64,000 nucleotides of DNA, taken from Zasmidium citrigriseum (taxonomy: Eukaryota; Ascomycota; Dothideomycetes; Mycosphaerellales; Mycosphaerellaceae). The position numbers were made by a program, and so were the translations under genes. The DNA is taken from assembly GCA_002786025.1 (NCBI GenBank), contig NHNW01000019.1, positions 124,001 through 188,000 of the forward strand. Direction: 5' to 3'. Positions 32,453 through 42,580 of this stretch are shown in pieces. Below the pieces are notes generated by a model, which ran no database searches, was not told where the DNA came from, and saw nothing but the letters and a program-made list of their open reading frames with translations. How positions within the stretch are numbered: position 1 is the first letter of the stretch; every line of letters begins with the position of its first letter.

Positions 32453-34060
32453 ATAGATAGATAATACTAGTATATAGAGTTCCGTAAAGTTAGGGTACCT
32501 ACTCTTAAAGTTATTATACTACTACTTAATAGTAGATAGTCTCTTACTAGTAGCCTAGATTACGTTATCGTTAAATAGGCCGTAATAGTTCCGTAACTTA
32601 AATAAGTCGGCTAATAACGCTCTAGCTCTTTCTTTAATCTTAAGCTTAGACTCGAGGGTACTAATAGGTGCGGTAAGGGCGGTAGGTCGTCGCTACTTAG
32701 TATAATAGTCAGTAAGGAACTCGGTAAGGGTATATATCTCGTCGTTATCGATAATAATTCGTAGAGGTTTAGAGCGCTCTACTAGATTAGCGAGATAGGC
32801 GATAAGTATTAAGAGGTAGTATAGCCGCTCGAAGTGCTTCTTAATATAGACTTCTATCTTATTATTAGTTAATAGGCCGTTATTCTAGGTAGTATTACCT
32901 AGCTATTTAAAATTACTATATATATAAGAGAGTAGAGGCTTATCGTACTTAAGAGCGATAGTTACCTTAAGGAATAGCTCTATTAGATCGAGGTAGTACT
33001 TATAGGTAATCTAAAACTACGGCTATAGATAAACCTTAGAGATAAAGGACTACTTACGCTATTACTCGGCGGTAGTACGGTCGAGGAGCCGTCCTTAGAC
33101 CTTTATAATACTACTATAGTTCCGTAATCTAGTATCTATTATTATAGACTACCTTAGCTACGTAGAGCCTACTCTACTACCTTATCTTACTAGCGTTTTA
33201 GAAGTAAGCGTAGCGGCCGCTACTAATCTCGTCTAGTAGCGTAAATAGTAGGTAATAGTTACGGAAGTATCTAGAGACGAAGTCGATATCTATAAAGGCC
33301 TTTTCGACTTTATACTCCTTCTATAGGTCGTCTATAAGTAGTTTAAGTTAGTATAAGTAGTAGCTAAGAGTAATAATTATAGGGAAGTATTATTATACCT
33401 AAGAAAGCTAATTTAGTTAGTATCTAAATTAATACTTAATAAAGTTTAATAGATAAACGGCGCGGCCCGTTAGCGGAATAGCGGCCCGCTTTACCTAAGG
33501 TATCTACTAATATTAAACTCTTACCTTTATTTAGGCTACCTTTATTATAGAGGTATTATCCGCCGTTACTACTACTACCTTCTCTAGCTAGCGATTAATT
33601 ATAGTAATAAGACCCTCCGTATAATACTCTACTATCGAACGAACCGCTCTAGTCTTATTATAACCTAGGAAGAAGGCGGCGGTACTAGTAACGGCTATAT
33701 AGTTATATATACCTCTACCTCGTACGTTAGACTATCTATCCGTTACTAACGTTAACCGCTTATACTTCTTAAGCTCGGTATTTATATTATACTTTAGAGT
33801 ATCGTATAGGCGAGGTAGGTACTTATTTCTAATAGTCTAGCGTATTAGCGGTTTAAAAGCCGGCCTAAGGTTACTAATTATCTTAATAAAGGTAGGGTAC
33901 TTAGTCGTATATATAGGTAGGCTAGTAGTAAAGATCTACTTAGCGACGGCCTTATAGATTCGATTATTCTCCTTCGCCGTTATATTGTCGATATAGCCGC
34001 TCTAGCCGATTAGAATACGCTAGACCGGCTCCTTAGTAGTATTATTAACCTCGTCTAAGC
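32453..34060 (-). pseudogene. DUF659 and central part of the outer hAT transposase, RIP-broken
   Basis: On the minus strand the 5' part reads NNRIYKAVAK, stop, IFTTSLPIYTTKYPTFIKII and LRPAFKPLI. That resembles the start of DUF659 transposases (..A..F.Y..G(I/L)P...V..P.F..M...). A later part near 32.7-33.0 kb reads YYLDLIELFLKVTIALKYD, LTNNKIEVYIKKHFERLYYL and IAYLANLVERSKPLRIII. The 3' end runs to the inner-element insertion site at 32452 and the protein resumes at 22301. All interruptions seen are TAG/TAA. Coordinates are approximate and the N-terminus probably lies upstream, toward 34.3 kb. Confidence 0.75.
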
Positions 34061-34622
34061 TACTATCGATATCTAGTAACTCTAATACCTTCTTAGGCTA
34101 GTATTTACGCTATAATACCTCTAGTAGCCTCTTATAGATAGTAAGGTAATTTATAACCCTCTTCTTCTTATTTAACGTCTACTACTTACTATAATAATAA
34201 TAGGTTACGTTAGGGTATTAATTACTACGGCTAATATTACGCTTAACCTCCTTCTAGTACTCGCTTTACTTACGCTTCCGTTTCTTCGTAATATCGACGA
34301 CTATAGGCTTAGCGCCTAGTAAGAGCTATTACTAAAGGGGGGTGTTATTAGATATTATAATAAGGTAGTAGTAAGAGCTTAGGTAACGAGGTATAAACTA
34401 GATAGGGTCTAATAGGATAAGAAGCCTCTATTTACTAGTAAAATAGCTGTCTTTTATACCTACGGTCCTATTCCTTCCTACCTAGTTTATAATCTACTAT
34501 AGTAAGGTAGTATATACCTATAACGCGACTATAATCTAGTAAAAGCAAGGAATTAATAAAGAATTAATAGATTACGAAGGTATTAAAATTAAGGGATAGA
34601 TACCTAACCTTAATATACTAGT

Positions 34623-34712
34623 ACAGGCAAATTTGGCTAACAAACTGTGTTTTTAGGGGGAGCCGTTCCCGAGGAATGTGGCCACGGTGGCCATAAGCGT
34701 ATGGCCACTATG
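34623..34712. repeat. Right end of outer hAT, un-RIPped
   Basis: Normal CA/TG content returns at 34623. The segment contains GTGTTTTTAGGGGGAGCC, then GTGGCCAC, GGTGGCCATAAGC (34686-34698) and GTATGGCCACTATG (34699-34712), three copies of the terminal GGCCA core in alternating orientation. Confidence 0.7.
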
Positions 34713-35502
34713 TTTGGAAGTGGGTCCCCATCACTAGCGGCGAGGTGTTAGTGGAGGAATGCTGCTATTTTCGAGGCGGCCGGGTTGTATAGCGCCACCC
34801 GACTCTTGTTGCTCCCTTGCCTTATGTAACGCTGGCGGCCTGCTGTGCGTGAGACTAGAGAATGTTTTGTAGACGGTCGCTTGCTAATGTTAGGCGAGTG
34901 ATGGAATGGGATGGATTGTTTGTGGTGCGAGGGTGAGATGTAACGACGCTCGGGACATCTCTTTCCCCAGCCACCGACAATACGAGGACATCTGGCCAGA
35001 ACTCTCGGTATCAGAAGTGGTGAGACATCTTGCACGGCGACAATCCACTCCTTAATCTTCATCACTCGTGCACTCTTCCCATCAGTCAATCCGCTGGTGA
35101 CCATCCCTGGAGCTCCGCCATTGACAACGAGTTGCAGTCTTGAATGCTGAGCAGTCTCCCTATCAACTGACCGACAGCATCAAAACATTGGGCGGCGGTG
35201 ATGGGGATGACACAATTATGCCCTCTCTCGTACCCATTCGCCATCCTTGCCAAATCGGCAAATTGCTTGTCACGCTGGACGAATAGACCTCAGTCGAATG
35301 GGTTACCGTGATGTCTTCCAGTACGGGATACCACAGATGGCACGGCACCCTCACGGCAGCTCGGGATTAACCCGCATTTCCGAGGGCGGGTTGGATAGCA
35401 TTTTGGAGAGCGACTTCACCTCTTGAACTGCAGTCCTTTCAACAGGACACACAAGATTGGACCTGGAAGAAGCAAGGTCGAGCTAGCAGTCTGTGAAAGC
35501 CT
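34713..35502. other. Intergenic, transposon to AACS gene
   Basis: Ordinary dinucleotide content, no RIP. A 118-codon minus frame (34748-35104) has no recognisable features. The AACS promoter should lie at the right side; no clear TATA was seen. Confidence 0.4.
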
Positions 35503-37827
35503 ATGATGTCAGAAAACCCGGTCAAATTATGGGAGCATCCAGATGTCTCCTCCACGCAAATCGAGGAGTTCCGAAAGCTAGCGAATTCGAAGTACCACCT
35601 GCGACTCGGTAAGACTGTAGATCGAGAGAGAACACTGGTCAATGTCTGCTGAAACATGCTTCACCAGGAACCTACCATGACCTATGGAGATGGTCGACCG
35701 AAAGCATCAACGACTTCTGGATGCACGTATGCGAATTCACCAAAGTCGTGTGGCATAAAGAGCCATCGTTCGCAATTGAAGCTTCGCAAGCATCTCAGCT
35801 ATATCCACGGCCAACGTGGTTCGAAGGCGGCCGTTTGAACTTTGCTCAAAACATGTTAGACAACTCGTATGTGCAGCCTCGTGAGAACGATGTCATGGTG
35901 ATCGGCGTCAGAGAGGGTGGAACTGAGATCGAGCACGTCACTCTAAACCGGCTGAGGGAAAGAGTCGGTCGCCTAGCAAACGCTATGGTTGCTTCAGGCG
36001 TGAAGAAGGGCGAGTGTGTTGCCTGTATTGGCGCCAACAGTGTGGACACAATGGTGATTTTCCTCGCAACAGCTTCTATTGGGGCGGTCTTCACCATGTG
36101 CTCGCCCGAGACAGGTGAGCGAGGCATACTTGACCGATTTCTCCAGGTGCAGCCGAAACTTCTGTTTGCCGATGATGGCCAGTTATACAACGGCAAGCGG
36201 ATCTCGTGCATGGACAAGCTATTTCGTGTCGCTGCCCGACTCAAACAAGAGTCCTCGTTGCAGCAGGTAATCATCATACCTCGATTCAAGGACGGCAATT
36301 CGAATACGGGCTACGGAAAGTTCACACCTTACGAATCATTTGTGTCGTCAACTCAAGGCCGGAATACATATGCGTGGCTGGCATTTGATGATCCGTTGAT
36401 CATCGTTTACTCCTCAGGAACCACTGGCCAACCCAAATGCCTTGTGCATACTGTAGGTGGCGTGCTACTCAAACAAAAGCTGGAGCAGATTCTTTGCACG
36501 GATATGGGGCCTTCGAGTGTTATTCTACAGTACACGACAGTAAGACATTGACTATCAACAATTCTGGACGAGACTGACCCCAAACAAGACCAATTGGATC
36601 ATGTATTTATACGCAGTCGCCGGTCTACTCAGTGGTGCGAGAGCCATCCTCTACGATGGATCACCAACGCAACCCGCTATGTCAAGCCTCCTCCACATTC
36701 TCGCATCTCACAAAGTGACGCACTGGGGCACTAGCGCAGCATTCTTGAACCTCTTGGAGCAGAAGGGAATCCATAAGAGCGACTTCCCGGAACTCAAAGA
36801 CTTGAAAGTCATAACAAGCACGGGATCAGTTCTGACGGAGCCTCAGTATTATTGGGTCTACTCAACATTCGGTAACGTTCAGTTGAGCAGCATAGCAGGT
36901 GGGACAGACATCGCAGGGGCTTGTAGGTTTGATGGCACTGTTTGGACATCCTTCGGGGTCATTTCAGATAAGGATACTAATATGTTGATAGTTGTGGCAG
37001 GAGCGCCTAACTTGCCTGTATACGCTGGATGGTGCCAGGCACGAACTCTTGGAATGAAAGTTCAAGTTTTCTCCGATGATGCAACCTCCGTGGAAAGCAC
37101 TGGACGACCTGGTGAATTGGTCTGCACAGCGCCATTCCCTTCACAGCCAGCATTCTTCTGGAACGATGACGCCGGCAAAAGATATCGATCTTCTTATTTC
37201 GAGAAGTTCCCCGGTAAGCATTCGGGCAGCCGAATGTAAGGAAGAAGACAGTCGCTGAATCTATGATCTAGGAGTTTGGACCCAGGGAGACTTCATTCAA
37301 ATGGAGCCTATCACACAGGGTATACGATTCCTGGGCAGAAGTGACGGTGTGCTCAATCCCTCTGGTACGAGAAATGTTGCAAATGTAGTGACATTGCTGG
37401 GCTCTGACACATCTATGCAGGCGTTCGATTCGGCAGTGCTGAGATCTACAATTGTCTCCTCGAGACCCCTGGGATAGAGGACAGTCTCTGCGTTGGCCAA
37501 CGAAGACCTGCCGACACAGACGAACGAGTGCTCCTTTTCGTTAAGATGAAAGAAGGGCAGCGTTTTAGCGAGGATCTCGAGGCTTCGATCAAGGACCGCA
37601 TCCGAAATCAGCTCAGTCCAAGGCACGTTCCGGCGTATGTCTTTGAGACTCCGGACATCCCAGTGACCGTCAATGGAAAGAAGACTGAAGTACCTGTGAA
37701 AAAGATTGTGTCGGGCCAAGCGGTGGACGTTAGCTCCACGATCGTCAACCCGGAATCGCTAAAGTGGTACGCTCGATTCGCCAACTTGGATTACAAGACA
37801 CCTGCGAAGCGCTCGAGCAGGCTCTGA
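35503..37827 (+). CDS. Acetoacetyl-CoA synthetase
   Basis: Five exons, 35503-35608, 35668-36539, 36589-37213, 37272-37364 and 37421-37827, give 700 aa. Introns are 59, 49, 58 and 56 nt. The N-terminus (KLWEHPDVSSTQIEEFRKLA, then FWMHVCEFTKVVWH and WFEGGRLNFAQNML) is typical of AACS rather than acetyl-CoA synthetase. The AMP-binding motif YSSGTTGQPKCLVH starts at residue 283. IAGGTDIAGA, TGRPGELVC, QGDFI and the C-terminal NGKKTEVPVKKI (acetylatable/catalytic Lys region) are all present. The enzyme activates acetoacetate to acetoacetyl-CoA in the cytosol, linking ketone-body or leucine catabolism to sterol and lipid synthesis. Two ATGs, 35503 and 35506, lie in tandem; either may serve. Confidence 0.93.
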
Positions 37828-38577
37828 TCGCTTGCGAGTCTGTGGAGCTTTCGCAAGCAGTCCCGAGGTTCGGATGTGATATTTTGAGGGTTGACATCTG
37901 TGAAGGTCAGACGTTCAAGCTCATTGACTACCAATAGCGGTTATCACAGTACTCTCAAAGCAGCATCCGCGGCCTGATCAGACATGCGATGTTGCACGAC
38001 AATGTCAGGCTGTCGAAACCTAAAGCGATATTTGAGTCTTGGCAGCCGTTCTACTCTGTAGAAGTTCGTGAAATTGCGAACGCGTTATGGACGAGCTCTT
38101 CGTACCCGAGCTTGGCTCGTCAGACTGGTTCTTCTTGTTGCTTGCCCCTTCGTTGACCTCAACGTCTTTGCAATGCAAATTACCGTCTTGACTCTTTATG
38201 TCTTGATGATCCGAACGGGAACACTAGTCCTTATCCGAAAAGTCAATATTTGCTTATATAATGAGACCGGGGTGGAGACTTCTCCGAGCCACACCACAGC
38301 CACACCACAACCTCGTTCCGTGCATCAGTCATCATCAGTCATGCCGCCTCCATCGAGCAGTCTGCCTACCCACCTAAAGTGCTTTTGCCAGCGGTCGAGC
38401 TCGATGGACCATCTCCTTGGCTAGTCTCACGTGCCGCGAGAATTGCTTTCAGCATCATTCCGAGCTCTCCGGGAAAGCTGATATGTAGGGACGAACACCA
38501 GCTTTCATTACATCGCAGTAGGAACGCGATCCGGAAATTTTGTATTCTCTACATCCCATACACACCTTTTTCGCACA
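37828..38577. other. Intergenic, AACS to unknown gene
   Basis: About 750 bp. A 118-codon frame at 38068-38424 is not supported by composition. CTTATATAATG near 38251 is TATA-like but lies more than 300 bp before the next start. Confidence 0.4.
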
Positions 38578-39321
38578 ATGCTCGGCCAATCTAAGTCGAA
38601 CATCTACGTCTCTGTGGCTCGCGGCCATGACCAAGCGATAGAAGGCGAACACCACTACCGTCGAGCTCAGCCCGAGTGGTACTTGAGCCTGGAGCCGCAC
38701 AAGCATCACATACCCGGGGTACCGCATACGAAGGACGCAGAGCCTGTGCACTATCATGCCAAGATAGACGAGTCGACCGGATCGTACTCGATCACCACCC
38801 ACGGTGTCAAGGGCGAGCCAGAAATTCTTGGAAACATCCTGGTGGCTGAACACGTCAAGACCTCATCCGACGACATCCACAGCGCGCTGAAGGAGAAACT
38901 CAAAGCTGGATCATCGAATGTCCCTTCTGAGCAGACAGGCGAAGACGAGCCTGAACACTGGATACGGAAGGGTGACTGCAGACGCTGGGGTGCTCTGCGA
39001 CTCGTACTGACGAATATATAGCGCTTCATGTAATGCAAGCCCAGAAGATTGTGGACAGCTTCGATGTAGGAGAGTTCATGACCTTTGCTCATGGTCAGTA
39101 CAATCACAGACCGACTCGGTCCGCCACGTCCTTGCTGACTTGTGAGAAAAGCGTATGCAGCCAATCGAGCTGAACACGAAGCCCCAGCAATGGTGGCGTA
39201 TCCCCGGCTGAATAAAGACCACGAAAAGAAAGCGCAGAAGCACCAATTCTGGGTCTCCTATCCAATGGCGAGTAAGGTTAGTCCGCGGAATGGATTTGGG
39301 AAATACGGAGGTTTGATGTGA
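38578..39321 (+). CDS. Small fungal protein of unknown function
   Basis: Three exons, 38578-38971, 39022-39093 and 39152-39321 (introns of 50 and 58 nt with CTGAC-type branch points), give 211 aa. It starts MLGQSKSNIYVSVARGH, with a hydrophilic, His-rich first half (HHYRRAQPEWYLSLEPHKHH). The middle has acidic patches. Exon 3 reads RLNKDHEKKAQKHQFWVSYP and ends SPRNGFGKYGGLM before TGA. It has no signal peptide or membrane segment. I do not recognise a domain. The neat phase agreement of both introns supports a real gene. It lies in the accessory-looking stretch between AACS and the F-box-like gene. Confidence 0.7.
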
Positions 39322-39641
39322 GGTTGTTCTCTTTGGGGCGATCGGGTACAGACAGAACTGATGCATATGAGACCTCGTTTGCTTGAACGTTCATAGGTTC
39401 CTGCAGATGTCATTCTAGAGTCCAGTGGAGGCTTGTAAGCTTCCCGAATATCTGTGAAGGGGCCTCCATGGTCGAGAAGCTGAGGTCGAGCGGCTCCTTC
39501 CTTATTTGGAATGCTTTCCTTATCGATAGGTGATCGCTAGGCAGTCAGCATATGACTCTCAGCCGAGCCCTGCCCTATAACTTGGCCCTGTAGCTCCTTC
39601 TTCCCTCATCTACTTTACAACAACACCGCGAATTCGCCCAA
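39322..39641. other. Intergenic
   Basis: A 320-bp gap with nothing recognisable beyond a C/T-rich leader (CTTCTTCCCTCATCTACTTT near 39596). Confidence 0.4.
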
Positions 39642-40682
39642 ATGTGCCCTCCTGGAACCGATCAAACAGAGCGTGGTCCACAGCGATGGAACTTACTTGC
39701 ACCATTACTCAAGGAGAGGATGCCCCCTAACGACACCGTTACATCCTCGCTCGGCCGTCGAGAGTCTCCATTCGCGAGCTCCAGGCGCTTCGACTCGGTA
39801 TTCAGACACCTCGCTCGACCGGTAGCTATCTCTTCCCCGACTAGAGCTACTATCGACTGCACGGAAAAGAACCTTGCCCTAATCGAAGACCTCCCAGCTG
39901 AGATCATCGCCAACATCTTGGATGATGAGGGCTTGGAGAAGCAAGACGTCCTTGCTCTTGGTGCGTGCTCCGAGACTCTTTGGATGCACGTTCTGCGACA
40001 CATCGAGAGCGATCATCACAGATCCACGGGCCACGCATCTTGGGCCAGCACTCCTCTCATCTTCACTGGGAGTTATCTCAAAGCCTTTCCGCCCTCGCTG
40101 CTTGAAGTCTGCCCCGACATGAAGGAGCACCAATTGGAATATGGTAACAGTAACTGGGGACCGTGTGCTGCTCGCCGCTGGAATAACTCGTATGTGCATT
40201 CCACGTACAAGAAGGCTGAAGAAGAAGAAGCTCTCGAGAAATGGGAAAAGGCACTGTCGTTGGTGCCCACGATTGAAGCTCCTCCCCTGAGCAGACTTGT
40301 CCAAGACCTGGAAAGAGCTAAGCACGAATACGCCCAGATCAATGCCGGGCAATGGTTCTTGAGAGATCTCACTTGCAAGAAGTATGTGAAGGTGGACGTT
40401 AACGAAGAGGACTTCAACGCCACGGTAGCAGACACGCCTTGGCTGACGGTGGACATGGTCTTGCTGATGCAGATTCGATGGTCGAGGCCGAGCCTGAAGA
40501 TGGACTATACGAAGCCTAGCAGGGGGCTGTCATGGTCCATGAGAAGCATCGAAGAGAAAGGCGCCTGGGTGGGACATTCCTTCGACATCGTGAGGGAGAA
40601 GCCTTCCGGGGGCGGCTGGCGAGATTGGACCAATCCCATTATCAAAGCAGCGAAGAAGAAGGCGGCTGAGGGTGATTACTGA
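39642..40682 (+). CDS. F-box-like protein of unknown function
   Basis: Intronless, 346 aa from 39642; an internal in-frame ATG at 39720 (MPPNDTVTSS) is an alternative start. Residues about 81-121 (LIEDLPAEIIANILDDEG, then LALGACSETLWMHVLRHI) look like an F-box: the LP.E(I/L)...I motif followed by a small helix and the C..L/W segment. If so, it would link substrates to SCF ubiquitin ligases. No LRR, WD40 or Kelch repeats follow; the rest is a mixed helical region with a conserved-looking WW-rich end (KPSGGGWRDWTNPI). Such solo F-box proteins are abundant and poorly characterised in Dothideomycetes. Confidence 0.65.
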   Translation: MCPPGTDQTERGPQRWNLLAPLLKERMPPNDTVTSSLGRRESPFASSRRFDSVFRHLARPVAISSPTRATIDCTEKNLALIEDLPAEIIANILDDEGLEKQDVLALGACSETLWMHVLRHIESDHHRSTGHASWASTPLIFTGSYLKAFPPSLLEVCPDMKEHQLEYGNSNWGPCAARRWNNSYVHSTYKKAEEEEALEKWEKALSLVPTIEAPPLSRLVQDLERAKHEYAQINAGQWFLRDLTCKKYVKVDVNEEDFNATVADTPWLTVDMVLLMQIRWSRPSLKMDYTKPSRGLSWSMRSIEEKGAWVGHSFDIVREKPSGGGWRDWTNPIIKAAKKKAAEGDY

Positions 40683-40925
40683 CGTTTGCAATCAATTCGA
40701 CGGGGTGCTCTTGTTGTATTGAGTGCTTGGATGTCGCTCTTCGTAACACCACTGCACCTCGAGTGGCCTAACCTGATCAGTTGTTATGCAGGAGATATCG
40801 GAGTTTAAGGCTTGGCCTCATCATTTATTAGTCAAAGCTCAAAGTGTTTCATTGAAATGCAAAGTGCAGTCTCTCTAAAGCATCGTTCAGATCACTCACT
40901 GTTCACACCATCATCAACTGCCATC

Positions 40926-41819
40926 ATGGCACCGCCACCCTCTGTACTGGTTCTCGGCCTCGGCGAGCTGGGAGACGAGGTCGTCAAGAGCCTGGCCCAA
41001 CATTCACAACGTGGCAACACCAGACTCGCGGTCCTGCTCAGATCGAGGAAGCCCGAACAGCTTGACAAGTTACAAAACTGGAATGTCGAGCCAGTCACTG
41101 GGAACGTCGTCGAAGACTCTCAAGAATCTCTCGCCACGACCTTCAGCGACTACCACACCGTCATCTGCTGCGTAGGCATGTACGCACCACCAGAAACCCA
41201 GATCAAGATCGCGAAAGCGGCTCTCACGGGAGGCGTGAAGAGGTACTTCCCATGGCAGTTCGGCATCGACTACGACATTGTCGGCCGGAACAGCTCGCAG
41301 AATCTCTTCGACAGCCAGCTTGATGTGCGAGAGCTTTTGAGGAGTCAATCCACGACGAAGTGGGTTATCGTGTCGACTGGCATGTTCATCTCGTTCTTGT
41401 TCGAGCCAGGCTTTGGACTTGTTAATGAGAAGAGAGATGTTGTGATGGGAATTGGTAGCTGGGAGAATGAGATCACTGTGACTTCGCCCGAGGACATTGG
41501 ACGCTTGACGGCGGAGATTGCGCTGGCTCATGCAGATATCGAAGGTGTTGTATATACTTCTGGTGACACAATCTCGATGAAGCGGCTCGCAGAAGTGGTC
41601 GAGCGAGTCACCGGCAGGGCGGTCAAGCGGATGTTGAAGACGGTGCCGGATCTGAAGGCAGAGCTTGCGGAGGATCCGTCGAACTCCATGCGTAAGTACC
41701 GTGTCGTCTTTGCGGAAGGGAAGGGAGTTGCTTGGAGCAAGTCTGAGTCGTTCAACGAGGTCCAAGGCATACCGACACAGACGGTGGAAGAGTGGGCGGA
41801 GAAGAGTCTGAAGAATTGA
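40926..41819 (+). CDS. NmrA-like / isoflavone-reductase-type NAD(P)-binding protein
   Basis: Intronless, 297 aa. The start at 40926 (CATCATGGC) gives MAPPPSVLVLGLGELGDEVV, placing the GxGxxG nucleotide-binding loop (Gly11, Gly13, Gly16) right at the N-terminus as expected; the in-frame ATG at 40812 would add 38 unlikely residues. GGVKRYFPWQFGIDYD fits the PCBER/isoflavone-reductase subfamily (VKRF.PSEFG.D). TISMKRLAEVVERVTGRAV closes the substrate lobe. Members are either oxidoreductases acting on aromatic metabolites or NADP-sensing regulators such as NmrA. The neighbouring monooxygenase makes an enzymatic role plausible, but that is inference. Confidence 0.85.
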   Translation: MAPPPSVLVLGLGELGDEVVKSLAQHSQRGNTRLAVLLRSRKPEQLDKLQNWNVEPVTGNVVEDSQESLATTFSDYHTVICCVGMYAPPETQIKIAKAALTGGVKRYFPWQFGIDYDIVGRNSSQNLFDSQLDVRELLRSQSTTKWVIVSTGMFISFLFEPGFGLVNEKRDVVMGIGSWENEITVTSPEDIGRLTAEIALAHADIEGVVYTSGDTISMKRLAEVVERVTGRAVKRMLKTVPDLKAELAEDPSNSMRKYRVVFAEGKGVAWSKSESFNEVQGIPTQTVEEWAEKSLKN

Positions 41820-42580
41820 TAGTCCCTACTACAACGACGTCAGCAGGAAATGCTCGTCTAGCGACTAACTGCTTTGCAGGCTACGTATCTGGGGAGATAG
41901 AGTGCGAAGCCGACTCCAGAGTTATGCAACTTTGTGCGAACGATCTGTGCGGGACGACGCACGACCAAAGCATAATCTTCACTGCATCTTTTGGATCCAG
42001 GCAAGTGCTTCATGTTGCATCGGGCCCTAGGTAGTCATCCATGCACGAGGAACCAGAAAGTAGACAGCTGCCCGAATAAGTCAGCACGTCGCGGTAAGTG
42101 AATGAATTCGAAACAACGCGAAGGATCCCAATCCTTCAGATCCCCTTTGCATAGCGGGCACGAGCCGAGATTTTCTCCCCAAGGCGAAAGAGCACACGGT
42201 AGCATTCGAAGATTGTCCTCAATGCGCCAATCACCCATCGTTTCAGGGAGACTGGTCGAGCCGCTAAAGTGGACTCGTCGTGCAGTTTGCCGCTTCGTAT
42301 ACATTTACGAGGTGCAGGATCGACGTCACCTGGTTTGCTAGCCTCAACACAGTCCCGCATTGAATGGTGTTCGATGCAGTGGGAATTCATCTGTGGCCGA
42401 CAAAAGTGTCTCCCGGCTCTCAAGTTGCCGTGAATAGTTGGCAATGCGTCTTTCCGCCACCTGTGAAGTCAGCAGTTTCCGCTTCGATCATGTTGGTCAT
42501 TATTCGGCTCCGTTTCTTACTTGATCTTCAATCTTCAGTCTTCTAGTCTCTAGTCGGAGCTCGTCACTCTCTTCGCAGAC
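41820..42580. other. Intergenic, NmrA-like to monooxygenase
   Basis: About 760 bp with only short frames. The leader before 42581 is rich in TCTT/CAGTC runs. No further signal. Confidence 0.4.

Larger units (their letters stand above)
21841..34712 (-). mobile_element. Outer hAT transposon (DUF659/hAT-C type), RIP-mutated and split by an inner element
   Basis: The ends carry clustered ATGGCCAC/GTGGCCAT motifs. A perfect 13-bp inverted pair, GCTTATGGCCACC at 21841-21853 and its complement at 34686-34698, bounds the block. A second near-perfect pair, CACAGTGGCCATAC at 21862-21875 and GTATGGCCACTATG at 34699-34712 (13 of 14), has the CA..GTGG look of a hAT terminus. Which pair is the true end is unclear and I found no convincing 8-bp target duplication. 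Own sequence is about 2.7 kb: 21841-22301 plus 32445-34712. Transposase remnants lie on the minus strand. Roughly the outer 50 bp (left) and 76 bp (right) keep CA/TG steps; everything between is RIP-saturated. Confidence 0.85.

Noticed and set aside
21841..34712. AT-rich, gene-free block with an H3-like frame read as a centromere
   Set aside because: The block is bounded by transposon inverted repeats and explained by two RIP-mutated hATs; the H3 frame is a dead coding relic inside one, not evidence of centromeric chromatin.
34748..35104. 118-codon minus-strand frame beside the transposon
   Set aside because: No recognisable family features; likely chance frame in GC-balanced flank.
38068..38424. 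118-codon frame upstream of the 38.6-kb gene
   Set aside because: Mixed hydrophobic and low-complexity segments without family resemblance; lies where a promoter is expected.
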